Shown one piece after another: positions 1 through 5,225 of a stretch of DNA of 7,639 bases. Source of the stretch: Chloroflexota bacterium (GTDB lineage Bacteria; Chloroflexota; Dehalococcoidia; Lucifugimonadales; Australimonadaceae); the NCBI GenBank assembly GCA_022574265.1, contig JACZSI010000078.1, forward strand, positions 1-7,639, given 5' to 3'. The notes beneath the pieces are model-generated. The model was not told the origin of the DNA and ran no database searches. It saw only the letters and a list, made by a program, of their open reading frames with translations. Position 1 is the stretch's first letter. Each line of letters starts with the position of its first letter. A program made the translations under genes and the position numbers.

Positions 1-38
1 CGCTGGAGAACCCAGAGGACTGCGAAGCCTGCACGTAG
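1..38 (+). CDS. nrdA: C-terminal tail of ribonucleotide reductase large subunit (partial)
   Basis: Reading from base 3, the frame gives LENPEDCEACT followed by a TAG stop at 36-38. An acidic tail ending in Cys-x-x-Cys a residue or so from the C-terminus is the usual end of class I RNR alpha subunits, where the cysteine pair shuttles electrons from thioredoxin or glutaredoxin to the active site. The gene for the partner beta subunit is downstream on the same strand, which supports the call. Only about twelve codons are visible, so identity rests on the tail motif and context. The alternative is the end of some unrelated protein with a terminal CxxC. Confidence 0.6.
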   Translation, partial: LENPEDCEACT

Positions 39-101
39 AGCACCGCTTGGCGCGCCCCGGTCCAGGAGGCGCGAGGGAACGACAGGAACAAGGCGGAGTT
101 G

Positions 102-332
102 ATGGGGCCACAAACACGTGACCTATATGAGCGGTTGGTCTGGTTGTCGAGGTCATGGCACGCACTGGAGTGCCAACTGCACGACTTCGGCCGGTGGTTC
201 GCTCCCACCGGACCTGAGCAATTGCAGAAGTCCAGCGAGCGCGAGTCACTGAAAGCTAAGGCAGAGCGGATTTGGAGGGAGCACTTGACCGTAGCGGGAC
301 GGTTGGTGGCAACCGCACGCCGGGGAGCATAG
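102..332 (+). CDS. small hypothetical protein, doubtful
   Basis: This is a 76-codon frame starting at ATG 102; a TTG lies just before it at 99. AAGG about eight bases upstream and GGAG three bases upstream are possible ribosome-binding sites. The product is basic, rich in Trp, Arg and Leu, and predicted mostly helical, with no recognised domain. Codon use includes TTG, CTA, TAT and GCT and is less GC3-biased than in nrdB or the genes to the right, so it is either recently acquired or not a real gene. The stop codon lies in the loop and stem of a perfect hairpin (321-339), next to the left copy of the repeat flanking the GIY-YIG gene. It may be cargo or a fragment of the same inserted segment. 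Confidence 0.35.
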   Translation: MGPQTRDLYERLVWLSRSWHALECQLHDFGRWFAPTGPEQLQKSSERESLKAKAERIWREHLTVAGRLVATARRGA

Positions 333-339
333 CTCCCCG
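321..339 (+). terminator. perfect 8-bp hairpin, possible terminator
   Basis: CGGGGAGC (321-328), loop ATA, GCTCCCCG (332-339) form a perfect stem with a minimal loop. It overlaps the TAG stop of the preceding small ORF and abuts the left REP-like repeat. There is no T-tract, so intrinsic termination is not assured. It could instead be part of the flanking repeat structure. Confidence 0.4.
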
Positions 340-366
340 CTCACCCTGAGCCTGTCGAAGGGCGAG
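339..366 (-). repeat. REP-like inverted repeat, left copy
   Basis: This 28-bp sequence, read on the minus strand, matches the copy at 652-679 at 24 of 28 positions and is in the opposite orientation. It folds on itself: CTCACCCT (340-347) pairs with AGGGCGAG (359-366) apart from one A.C position, around an 11-nt loop. The loop and its border (TCGACAGGCTC on the minus strand) are identical in both copies. Sequences of this TTCGACAGGCTCAGG type are, to my knowledge, common dispersed repeats in many bacterial genomes. The copy ends 16 bases before the ATG of the GIY-YIG gene and overlaps a GAGGAG that could act in its translation. Confidence 0.85.
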
Positions 367-382
367 GAGACGTAGGCCAAGC

Positions 383-688
383 ATGGCGTTCTCGGTGTAC
401 ATCCTGCGCTGCTCGGACAACTCGTACTACACCGGGCACACGGAGGACTTGGAGGCCCGGCTGGCGGGACACCAGATGGGGAGGATCGCCGGCTACACGA
501 AGACGAGGAGGCCCGTGAGCCTCGTGTTCAGCCAGCAGTTCGCTTCACGAGATGAGGCATTCGCCGCGGAGCGGCAGATCAAGGGCTGGACGAGGGTCAA
601 GAAAGAGGCGCTGATTCGCGGTGAGCTGAGCCGGCTCCCGGCCCTCGCTCACTCATCCTTCGACAGGCTCAGGACGAGCGGGTCTTGA
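383..688 (+). CDS. GIY-YIG nuclease domain protein (UPF0213/YhbQ-like)
   Basis: A 101-aa single-domain GIY-YIG endonuclease. The signature appears as VYI at residues 5-7 and YTG at 16-18. The expected catalytic and metal-binding residues follow: Arg26, His30 and Glu63 (in AAERQIKGW). The length fits the short YhbQ/UPF0213 class, which has no extra DNA-binding domain. Known family members are small nucleases, often of unclear role and sometimes tied to DNA repair or mobile DNA. The start ATG has TAGG six bases upstream and GAGGAG thirteen bases upstream. Residues about 90-100 (including SFDRLRTSG) are encoded by the right REP-like repeat, so the natural C-terminus has been replaced or extended by repeat sequence. 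Whether it acts on the flanking hairpins, as RAYT transposases do on REPs, is speculation. Confidence 0.9.
   Translation: MAFSVYILRCSDNSYYTGHTEDLEARLAGHQMGRIAGYTKTRRPVSLVFSQQFASRDEAFAAERQIKGWTRVKKEALIRGELSRLPALAHSSFDRLRTSGS
652..679 (+). repeat. REP-like inverted repeat, right copy
   Basis: This is the inverted partner of 339-366 (24 of 28 identical). CTCATCCT (652-659) pairs with AGGACGAG (671-678), again leaving one A.C position, around an 11-nt loop identical to the left copy. Where the copies differ inside the stem, a C-G pair in one is a T-A pair in the other, so pairing is kept. This copy is translated as the last residues of the GIY-YIG protein. Confidence 0.85.
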
Positions 689-729
689 GCCACCGTCAGC
701 TTAGGAAGCAGGAACCGGAGCTAGCACGC

Positions 730-1152
730 ATGAACCAACACCAACAGAAGCCCTTCGAGGCAGCGCGGCCCGACGAGCCCGACTACTACCCCATGCTCGA
801 GAAGCTCGTCGACGTCGTCACCGAAGCGGCCGAGCGGCTGAGCGCGCTCGCCGCCGACTACGAGCCCGCGCTCGCCGTCCGCGCGACCGTCGTCCAGGGC
901 CAGCTCATGCTCATGGAGCGCCCGGAGTCGCCGACCCCGCAGGCGCTGCTCGAGCGCCTCGGGCTCGCTGCCGGCGAGGCCATCGAGCAGCTCGAGAGCG
1001 AGCTGACCGTGCGCGAGTCGACGCTCGATGCGCAAGACGGCATCCAGAAGCGCATCATCGCGGACCTGCGGCAGCGGATCGGCGCGTACAGAACCGAGCT
1101 TGAAGCTGCCAAGAAGCTCTTGCTGGATGGCATGGGCCAGTCGTCAAATTAG
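730..1152 (+). CDS. hypothetical coiled-coil protein between nrdA and nrdB
   Basis: A 140-aa acidic, mostly helical protein of unknown function. The ATG at 730 is preferred over the in-frame TTG at 685 because GGAG lies nine bases upstream and the TTG would overlap the GIY-YIG stop codon. The N-terminal ~20 residues are polar (MNQHQQKPFE onward). From about residue 25 to the end come Leu/Ala/Glu-rich heptad-like helices with a short Pro break near residues 60-70 (ERPESPTPQ). There is no signal peptide, membrane segment or catalytic motif. Codons are strongly GC3-rich like nrdB, so this is probably a resident gene rather than part of the inserted cassette. It ends 41 bases before the chosen nrdB start, so cotranscription is likely. 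A link to ribonucleotide reductase is only suggested by position. Confidence 0.75.
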   Translation: MNQHQQKPFEAARPDEPDYYPMLEKLVDVVTEAAERLSALAADYEPALAVRATVVQGQLMLMERPESPTPQALLERLGLAAGEAIEQLESELTVRESTLDAQDGIQKRIIADLRQRIGAYRTELEAAKKLLLDGMGQSSN

Positions 1153-1193
1153 GGCGCTCGACCGAAGACGCAGGAATGGAGCAACGAAGCATC

Positions 1194-2195
1194 ATGGCGA
1201 TCCTCGACCCCGGGATGGACCTCACGCTGCGCCCCATGCGCTACCCCGAGTTCTACGAGATGTACAAGAACGGGATCCGCAACACGTGGACCGTCGACGA
1301 GGTCGACTTCTCCGACGACATCAAGGACCTGCACACGAAGCTCACGGAGCCCGAGCAGCACCTGGTCCGGCGGCTCGTGGCGTTCTTCGCCACCGGCGAC
1401 GCCATCGTCGCCAACAACCTGGTGCTCAACCTCTACAAGCACCTCAACTCGCCCGAGGCGCGCCTCTACCTCTCCCGCCAGCTCTTCGAGGAGGCGCTGC
1501 ACATCCAGTTCTACCTGACGCTGCTCGACACCTACGTCCCCGACATCGACGAGCGCGCCGAGATGTTCCGCGCCGTGGAGACCGTGCCCTCGATCAAGCG
1601 CAAGGCCGAGTTCTGCTTCCGCTGGCTCGACTCGATCCACGACCTCGACAGGCTCGAAACCGACGAGCACCGCCGCAGGTTCCTGATGAACCTCATCTGC
1701 TACGCCACCTGCGTGGAGGGCCTCTTCTTCTACGCAGCGTTCGCCTATGTCTACTTCCTGCGCTCCAAGGGGCTCTTGAACGGCCTCGCCTCCGGCACGA
1801 ACTGGGTCTTCCGCGACGAGAGCTGCCACATGAGCTTCGCCATCGCCGTCGTGAAGACCACGCGGATGGAGTACCCGCAGCTCTTCGACGAGGCGCTCGA
1901 ACGAGAGGTCGGCGAGATGATCGACGAGGCGGTCGAGTGCGAGACACAGTTCGCCGAGGACCTCCTCAGCGGCTCCGTGGCCGGCCTGACGGTCAAGGAC
2001 GTGCGCGCGTACCTCGAGAACGTCGCCGACCAGCGGCTCGTGAACCTGGGCATGGCCAAGCGCTACGGCACGCGCAACCCACTCACGTTCATGGACCTCC
2101 AAGACGTGCAGGAGCTCTCGAACTTCTTCGAACGGCGCGTCTCCGCCTACCAGTCGGCCGTCACCGGCCAAGTCTCCTTCGACGAGAGTTTCTAG
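1194..2195 (+). CDS. nrdB: ribonucleoside-diphosphate reductase, beta subunit (class I)
   Basis: The small subunit of class I ribonucleotide reductase. It is a ferritin-like helical protein that houses the dimetal site and tyrosyl radical used by the alpha subunit to make deoxyribonucleotides. Counting from the chosen ATG (333 aa), the ligand set is complete: Asp69 (ATGD), Glu100 and His103 in EEALHIQFY, Glu175 in CVEGLFF, and Glu209 and His212 in RDESCH. The radical tyrosine is Tyr107, four residues after His103, so this is a Tyr-radical enzyme and not a Phe/Leu-substituted subclass. The tail ends in an acidic, aromatic DESF, as expected for the peptide that docks to NrdA. Start: the ATG at 1194 has GGAG twelve bases upstream. 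An in-frame ATG at 1176 is directly abutted by AGGA, leaving no spacing, so it is less likely. No nrdI is seen nearby, so Fe versus Mn loading is not decided. Confidence 0.96.
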   Translation: MAILDPGMDLTLRPMRYPEFYEMYKNGIRNTWTVDEVDFSDDIKDLHTKLTEPEQHLVRRLVAFFATGDAIVANNLVLNLYKHLNSPEARLYLSRQLFEEALHIQFYLTLLDTYVPDIDERAEMFRAVETVPSIKRKAEFCFRWLDSIHDLDRLETDEHRRRFLMNLICYATCVEGLFFYAAFAYVYFLRSKGLLNGLASGTNWVFRDESCHMSFAIAVVKTTRMEYPQLFDEALEREVGEMIDEAVECETQFAEDLLSGSVAGLTVKDVRAYLENVADQRLVNLGMAKRYGTRNPLTFMDLQDVQELSNFFERRVSAYQSAVTGQVSFDESF

Positions 2196-2211
2196 GCCCC
2201 CGGCGCTGGCG

Positions 2212-2234
2212 GGTGTAGGGGCGCGCCCTACGCC
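2212..2234. terminator. hairpin between convergent nrdB and cheX
   Basis: GGTGTAGGG (2212-2220) pairs with CCCTACGCC (2226-2234): nine pairs including one G.U, with a 5-nt loop GCGCG. It lies 16 bases after the nrdB stop and covers the cheX stop codon (2228-2230), so it could serve both strands. There is no T-tract on either side. Confidence 0.5.
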
Positions 2235-2704
2235 GCCTGGCGCGCGGCGGCCTCCGTCAGACCGATGCGGATGCTCATCGTGCCTATCGCGCTCTCGAAC
2301 GAAGCGCGGATCTGGGGGTTCGTCACGATGACCCGCGCGCCCATGGGGAGGAGTACCGGCGGGCTGATCTCGCACGCGTACTGAGCAGCGGCGAGCTCGA
2401 TGGTGGCGTTGCCCGTGATGATATTGGCGAGCTCGCCGATCGCCGACAAGCCCACGTCGTCCAGCTCGTCGGTGTAAGTGGTCCCGCACATCAGACCGGC
2501 GACGGCCAACGCCGTCGCGTTCGACCACTCGTAGAACACGTTGCCCTGGAGCCTGCCCGTCACGCCGATGATCGCGGTCAGGTCCTCCGTCGTGAACGTA
2601 CCCATCACCGAGTGCGCCCCGTGGTACGTCAGGTCCTCGCCGAGCTCCTTCTTCCACACATCCAGGGCCGGTGTCAGGAACGCATTGACGAACTCGGCTT
2701 TCAT
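2228..2704 (-). CDS. cheX: CheX-type CheY-P phosphatase
   Basis: A 158-aa single-domain protein of the CheC/CheX/FliY phosphatase family, of usual CheX length. The start MKAEFVNAFL is typical of the family. The catalytic signature is ELANIITGNA at residues 91-100, giving the Glu91-x-x-Asn94 pair that in CheX positions water to hydrolyse the aspartyl phosphate of CheY. Only one such motif is present, as in CheX and unlike CheC, which usually has two. The start at 2704 is preferred over an ATG at 2743 because GAGGAGG lies about ten bases upstream and homology begins at MKAEF. It converges on nrdB and has no cheA, cheY or receptor genes in view. Its target is presumably a CheY-like receiver encoded elsewhere; the FliM-peptide protein at 4202 may read the same signal. 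Confidence 0.9.
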   Translation of the reverse strand: MKAEFVNAFLTPALDVWKKELGEDLTYHGAHSVMGTFTTEDLTAIIGVTGRLQGNVFYEWSNATALAVAGLMCGTTYTDELDDVGLSAIGELANIITGNATIELAAAQYACEISPPVLLPMGARVIVTNPQIRASFESAIGTMSIRIGLTEAAARQAA

Positions 2705-2796
2705 CGTTGGGTCGCCTCCTCGGTAGATCGGCAGCGCGGACATTGCCTACCCACAAGGCTACGCGCCGGGGCCGGATGAGCGGCACCGCCACGACC

Positions 2797-2816
2797 CCCA
2801 ACGGACGTTGGTACGC
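2797..2816. promoter_or_regulatory. palindromic motif, copy 1 (upstream of cheX)
   Basis: CCAACG-GA-CGTTGG (2798-2811) is a perfect 6+6 palindrome within a 20-bp block that matches 4027-4046 at 18 of 20 positions. It lies about 95 bases upstream of the cheX start. A dyad of this size fits an operator for a dimeric regulator. It may equally be a dispersed genomic repeat. Confidence 0.4.
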
Positions 2817-2869
2817 GCACGCAATCGGAGCGAGGGCCAGCACCGGCCGCCCGTTCGCGCAGAGGCCAC

Positions 2870-2888
2870 GGCCCGCTGCACGCGGGCC
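2870..2888 (-). terminator. hairpin downstream of the binding-protein gene
   Basis: GGCCCGC (2870-2876), loop TGCAC, GCGGGCC (2882-2888) form a perfect 7-bp GC stem starting 13 bases beyond the stop of the minus-strand gene ending at 2902. There is no T-tract. It probably isolates that gene from cheX, which follows on the same strand. Confidence 0.5.
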
Positions 2889-2901
2889 CAGACGACCCGT
2901 C

Positions 2902-3894
2902 CTACTGGTCCATCGTGCTCTCGGCGAAGACCTCCTCCAGGCCGATCAGCCGCGGCGTCAGGCCCTGTTCGTACGAGTACTGAGCCGCCGTCTCGAGCGT
3001 CTTGCGGTTCGCCGCGACCCCATGCTGGACGATGTTCGCCGACAGCACCTCGCGTGAGCCTGCGGGCAGCAGGCCCGAGTCGATGTAGTACTCCACGTGC
3101 TCCATCCGTTGCGCCGCCGCCAGCTTGTTGGCCTTCTCGAACGCCTTGAGCACGTTCAGCACCGCCCAGGGGTGCCGCTCCGCGATCGACCGCTTCATGA
3201 TCATCCCGTGGTTGATATGGATGATGCCCGTCTTCTCGTAGTAGCGCGTGCCCTCGGCTACCGGGTCCGGGAAGAGGCCCTTGATATCGGGGTGGTGCCA
3301 TAGGTCGGCGGTACTGCGGTCGACCAGGTTGGGATCGACGATGTAGAGCAGCGTCGCCTCCAGCTCCCCGGAGAGCATCATCGAGCCGATGTCCTTCTCA
3401 ATGGGTATCTGGTGGATCGTGACGCCCTTCGGCGCCTTGAAGCCGACCGCGCCCGCGTGGCTGTGGTCGGGCGTCCGCTCCATCCAAAACTCCATGTCCT
3501 TCGGCTCGACGCCGAACTCGTGCTGGAGGACGCCGCGCGTCCACAGCGCCGCCGTCTGCTGGTACTCCGGCACGCCCACGCGCTTGCCCTTGAGGTCGGC
3601 CGGTGAATCGATGCCCGCGTCCCGCCGGACAAGCACGCCGGTGTGGAAGAAGCGGCGCGTCGTGAAGACCGGCAACCCCACCCAGCGGTCGTCGCCGCCG
3701 GCGAGCGCCATGATGAGGGAGGAGAAGGACATCTCCGAGATGTCGAAGTCCGCGAACCGCAGCTGACGCCAGAACAGCTCGGATGGGTGCACCACGCTCG
3801 GGATCAGGTCGATGCCGTCGGGGGACACGGTGCCGTCGTGCAGCGCCCACGTGCGCGGGTTGGAAGCCATGCCGATGCTGAGCTGGATGTTCAC
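2902..3894 (-). CDS. type II binding protein, 4,5-dihydroxyphthalate decarboxylase / NMT1-like
   Basis: A 330-aa protein with the two-lobed periplasmic-binding-protein fold. It belongs to the group often annotated as 4,5-dihydroxyphthalate decarboxylase or ABC substrate-binding protein. Recognisable segments, numbered from the GTG start, are the N-terminal strand IQLSIGMASN, the DISEMSFSSLIMAL segment near residue 50, and the family block DLKGKRVGVPEYQQTAALW at about residues 99-117, which marks the lobe crossover. The start is GTG at 3894, with AGGAGGAGG four bases upstream; an ATG at 3933 lies before that site and is unlikely. No signal peptide or lipobox is visible and no permease or ATPase gene is adjacent, so it may act in the cytoplasm as an enzyme rather than as a transport receptor. 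Many database decarboxylase labels in this group are untested, so substrate is unknown. Confidence 0.85.
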   Translation of the reverse strand: MNIQLSIGMASNPRTWALHDGTVSPDGIDLIPSVVHPSELFWRQLRFADFDISEMSFSSLIMALAGGDDRWVGLPVFTTRRFFHTGVLVRRDAGIDSPADLKGKRVGVPEYQQTAALWTRGVLQHEFGVEPKDMEFWMERTPDHSHAGAVGFKAPKGVTIHQIPIEKDIGSMMLSGELEATLLYIVDPNLVDRSTADLWHHPDIKGLFPDPVAEGTRYYEKTGIIHINHGMIMKRSIAERHPWAVLNVLKAFEKANKLAAAQRMEHVEYYIDSGLLPAGSREVLSANIVQHGVAANRKTLETAAQYSYEQGLTPRLIGLEEVFAESTMDQ

Positions 3895-4026
3895 GGGTCC
3901 TCCTCCTGTGTGGATGGGCGGCGGGGGCGCCATGTAACGCCCTGCGGCGAGGCCGTGTCAAGTCCGGTGCGATGGCGCCGTTGCGCGCTGGACGCCCCCG
4001 GCCGCACGGGGCGGCTGGTGCCAGCA

Positions 4027-4046
4027 CCCAACGCACGTTGGTGCGC
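4027..4046. promoter_or_regulatory. palindromic motif, copy 2 (upstream of FliM-peptide gene)
   Basis: CCAACG-CA-CGTTGG (4028-4041) sits in a 20-bp block shared with 2797-2816. It lies in the ~307-bp divergent region between the binding-protein gene and the FliM-peptide gene, so it could act on either. The rest of this region is GC-rich. Possible -10 elements for the rightward gene are TACATT (4100-4105) and TACCTT (4135-4140), both weak and without a convincing -35. Confidence 0.4.
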
Positions 4047-4149
4047 TTCCCCGAACCGAAGTGGATGCCCACACCGTGGGGCGCGGCCGCGGCGGCGGCT
4101 ACATTTTGGTGGTACGACGCCCCACCGCGCTGGCTACCTTAGTGGAGCC

Positions 4150-4179
4150 CCCCTCCGCGGGCAGCCGGCCGCGGTGGGG
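4150..4179 (+). promoter_or_regulatory. leader hairpin before the FliM-peptide gene
   Basis: CCCC-T-CCGCGG (4150-4160) pairs with CCGCGG-T-GGGG (4169-4179): ten GC pairs with a single T.T mismatch and an 8-nt loop. The 3' arm contains the only G-rich stretch near the start codon (GGTGGGG, 4173-4179), so folding could limit ribosome access. Chance GC-rich pairing is possible. Confidence 0.3.
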
Positions 4180-4201
4180 CGCCAGAGACCGCGCTATGGT
4201 C

Positions 4202-4696
4202 ATGTCCCAAGCCGACATAGACGCCCTCATCGCGGGCCAAGATACGGAAGCGGCGGACGACGCCCCTGCCGAGGGCGACTCGTCGCCCGCGGCCCCGGAC
4301 GCTCCCGAAGCGGCCGCGGAGCAGCCGGCCGCGGTCCAGGAACCCACCGTGCGGTCCTGGGCCGCCAGCGCGACCACCGAGACCGACAAGCTCAACGCCC
4401 GCTTCGATGAGCTAGCATCGCGGCTCGAAGCCGTCGAGACGGCGCCAGCCGGGGCCGCGCCGGACCAGGGTTCGATCGATGAGCTGCGCGCAGCCCTCGC
4501 CCAGGCCAACGCCACCGTCCAGAAGCTGTCGGCCGCCGTCGAGCAGCTCACCCTCCAATCGCAGGCCTCGCTGGGGTTCGACGCGCAGCACACCTTCGAC
4601 TGCCCATCGTGCGGCAGCCACGGCACCATCGCCGTGCCCGTCAGCTGCACGAGCTGCGGCCACGAGGCCGAGTGGGGCTTCTGGCCCGGCCAGTAG
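4202..4696 (+). CDS. FliM-like CheY-binding peptide + coiled coil + zinc ribbon protein
   Basis: A 164-aa protein of unknown function with a clear three-part layout. Residues 1-11 read MSQADIDALIA, nearly the same as the N-terminal LSQAEIDALLNG peptide of FliM that binds phosphorylated CheY. Residues about 12-50 are an Ala/Pro/acidic linker. Residues about 57-118 are a predicted coiled coil. The C-terminus is a zinc ribbon with Cys134-x2-Cys137 and Cys149-x2-Cys152. There is no FliM or FliN (SpoA) domain, so it is not a flagellar switch protein. The start is chosen at the MSQ methionine because the peptide is N-terminal in FliM; another ATG lies two codons upstream at 4196. A good ribosome-binding site is lacking; GGTGGGG at 4173-4179 is buried in a hairpin. 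With cheX nearby it plausibly responds to a CheY-P signal, which is inference. Confidence 0.8.
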   Translation: MSQADIDALIAGQDTEAADDAPAEGDSSPAAPDAPEAAAEQPAAVQEPTVRSWAASATTETDKLNARFDELASRLEAVETAPAGAAPDQGSIDELRAALAQANATVQKLSAAVEQLTLQSQASLGFDAQHTFDCPSCGSHGTIAVPVSCTSCGHEAEWGFWPGQ

Positions 4697-4780
4697 CTTC
4701 AGACGCCGCCGCGGGGAACCCGTCCAGCGCTCTCGGCGCCCATACCAGAGGACCCGCTCCACCTGTCCATCGCCAGCCGT

Positions 4781-4808
4781 GAGAGTTCTTTGCTTACGCA
4801 AAACTCTC
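4781..4808 (+). terminator. AT-containing hairpin between FliM-peptide gene and phhB
   Basis: GAGAGTT (4781-4787), a 2-nt bulge, TTGC (4790-4793), loop TTAC, GCAA (4798-4801) and AACTCTC (4802-4808) form an 11-pair bulged stem. It is unusually AT-rich for this window. It lies 85 bases after the preceding stop and 79 bases before the phhB start. It may be a terminator without a T-tract or a protein-binding dyad. The rest of 4697-4886 shows nothing I recognise. Confidence 0.4.
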
Positions 4809-4886
4809 TCAGGCGTCACTCGGGCAGGCGTTGCGCGAGTAAGCTCCATGGTGCAGCATGCTCCGGAGACCCACGGAGGAACCGAC

Positions 4887-5225
4887 ATGGCAGGACTCGC
4901 GGATGAGCAGTGCACGGCGCTGTCGTCAGGCGCGGCGGGCGCATCCCCGGCCGAAGTCGCGGAGCTCAAGGCCCAGGTGCCCGGCTGGGCGGTCGTCAAC
5001 GACGGCATGGACAAGCTCGAGCGGTCGTACACGTTCGAGACCTTCGCCGAGGCGCTGGCGTTCACCGGCAAGGTCGGCGCCATCGCCGAAGAGCAGGGCC
5101 ACCACCCCCAGCTGACGACCGAGTGGGGCCGGACGACCGTGCGCTGGTGGACGCACGTCGCCGGCGGGCTGCACCGCAACGACTTCATCATGGCCGCCAA
5201 AACCGACGCGCTAGCCGAGGCCTAG
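4887..5225 (+). CDS. phhB: pterin-4a-carbinolamine dehydratase
   Basis: A 112-aa cytoplasmic enzyme of the PCD/DCoH family. It dehydrates 4a-hydroxytetrahydropterin to quinonoid dihydropterin, regenerating the cofactor of aromatic amino acid hydroxylases. The family core is complete: GWAVV at residues 33-37, the helix YTFETFAEALAF (48-59), HHPQ (72-75), then WWTH (87-90), GGL (93-95) and the following Asp99. The histidines of HHP and the TH segment are the catalytic set. The start ATG at 4887 has GGAGGA six bases upstream, and the length is normal. The stop overlaps the start of the next gene. No phenylalanine hydroxylase is in view; in many bacteria lacking one, PCD is kept for other pterin roles such as molybdopterin metabolism. 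Confidence 0.95.
   Translation: MAGLADEQCTALSSGAAGASPAEVAELKAQVPGWAVVNDGMDKLERSYTFETFAEALAFTGKVGAIAEEQGHHPQLTTEWGRTTVRWWTHVAGGLHRNDFIMAAKTDALAEA

Larger units (their letters stand above)
339..679 (+). mobile_element. putative REP-bracketed GIY-YIG cassette
   Basis: Two inverted 28-bp hairpin repeats (339-366 and 652-679) enclose one gene, a GIY-YIG nuclease, in a unit of about 340 bp. The unit sits between the apparent nrdA tail and nrdB, which are normally adjacent. Inverted ends plus an encoded nuclease resemble a minimal mobile element, by analogy with REP sequences and their RAYT partners, but mobility is inferred. No target-site duplication is obvious next to the repeats, and the right repeat lies within the coding frame of the nuclease. 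Confidence 0.45.

Noticed and set aside
1028..2218. A 396-codon + strand frame overlapping nrdB in another frame
   Set aside because: Arg/Ala/Pro-rich shadow translation of nrdB with no domain; nrdB has all catalytic residues.
1149..2843. A 564-codon open frame on the minus strand opposite nrdB and extending past cheX
   Set aside because: Its product is a low-complexity Val/Glu/Arg/His-rich string typical of the antisense of GC3-rich genes, and it runs antisense to a fully conserved nrdB.
2770..4046. Possible extension of the 20-bp palindromic repeat leftward to 47 bp
   Set aside because: Outside the 20-bp core only about half the positions agree, no better than expected for GC-rich DNA.
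4161..4335. 15-bp direct repeat GCAGCCGGCCGCGGT at 4161-4175 and 4321-4335
   Set aside because: GC-only low-complexity sequence, one copy inside an Ala/Pro-coding linker; likely chance.
3643..4410. A 255-codon + strand frame opposite the binding protein and into the next gene
   Set aside because: Arg/Gly/His-rich out-of-frame translation; it contradicts the strong ribosome-binding site and family match of the minus-strand gene.
4412..5200. A 262-codon minus-strand frame opposite the FliM-peptide and phhB genes
   Set aside because: Shadow of two genes with clear motifs on the + strand; composition is nonsense-like.
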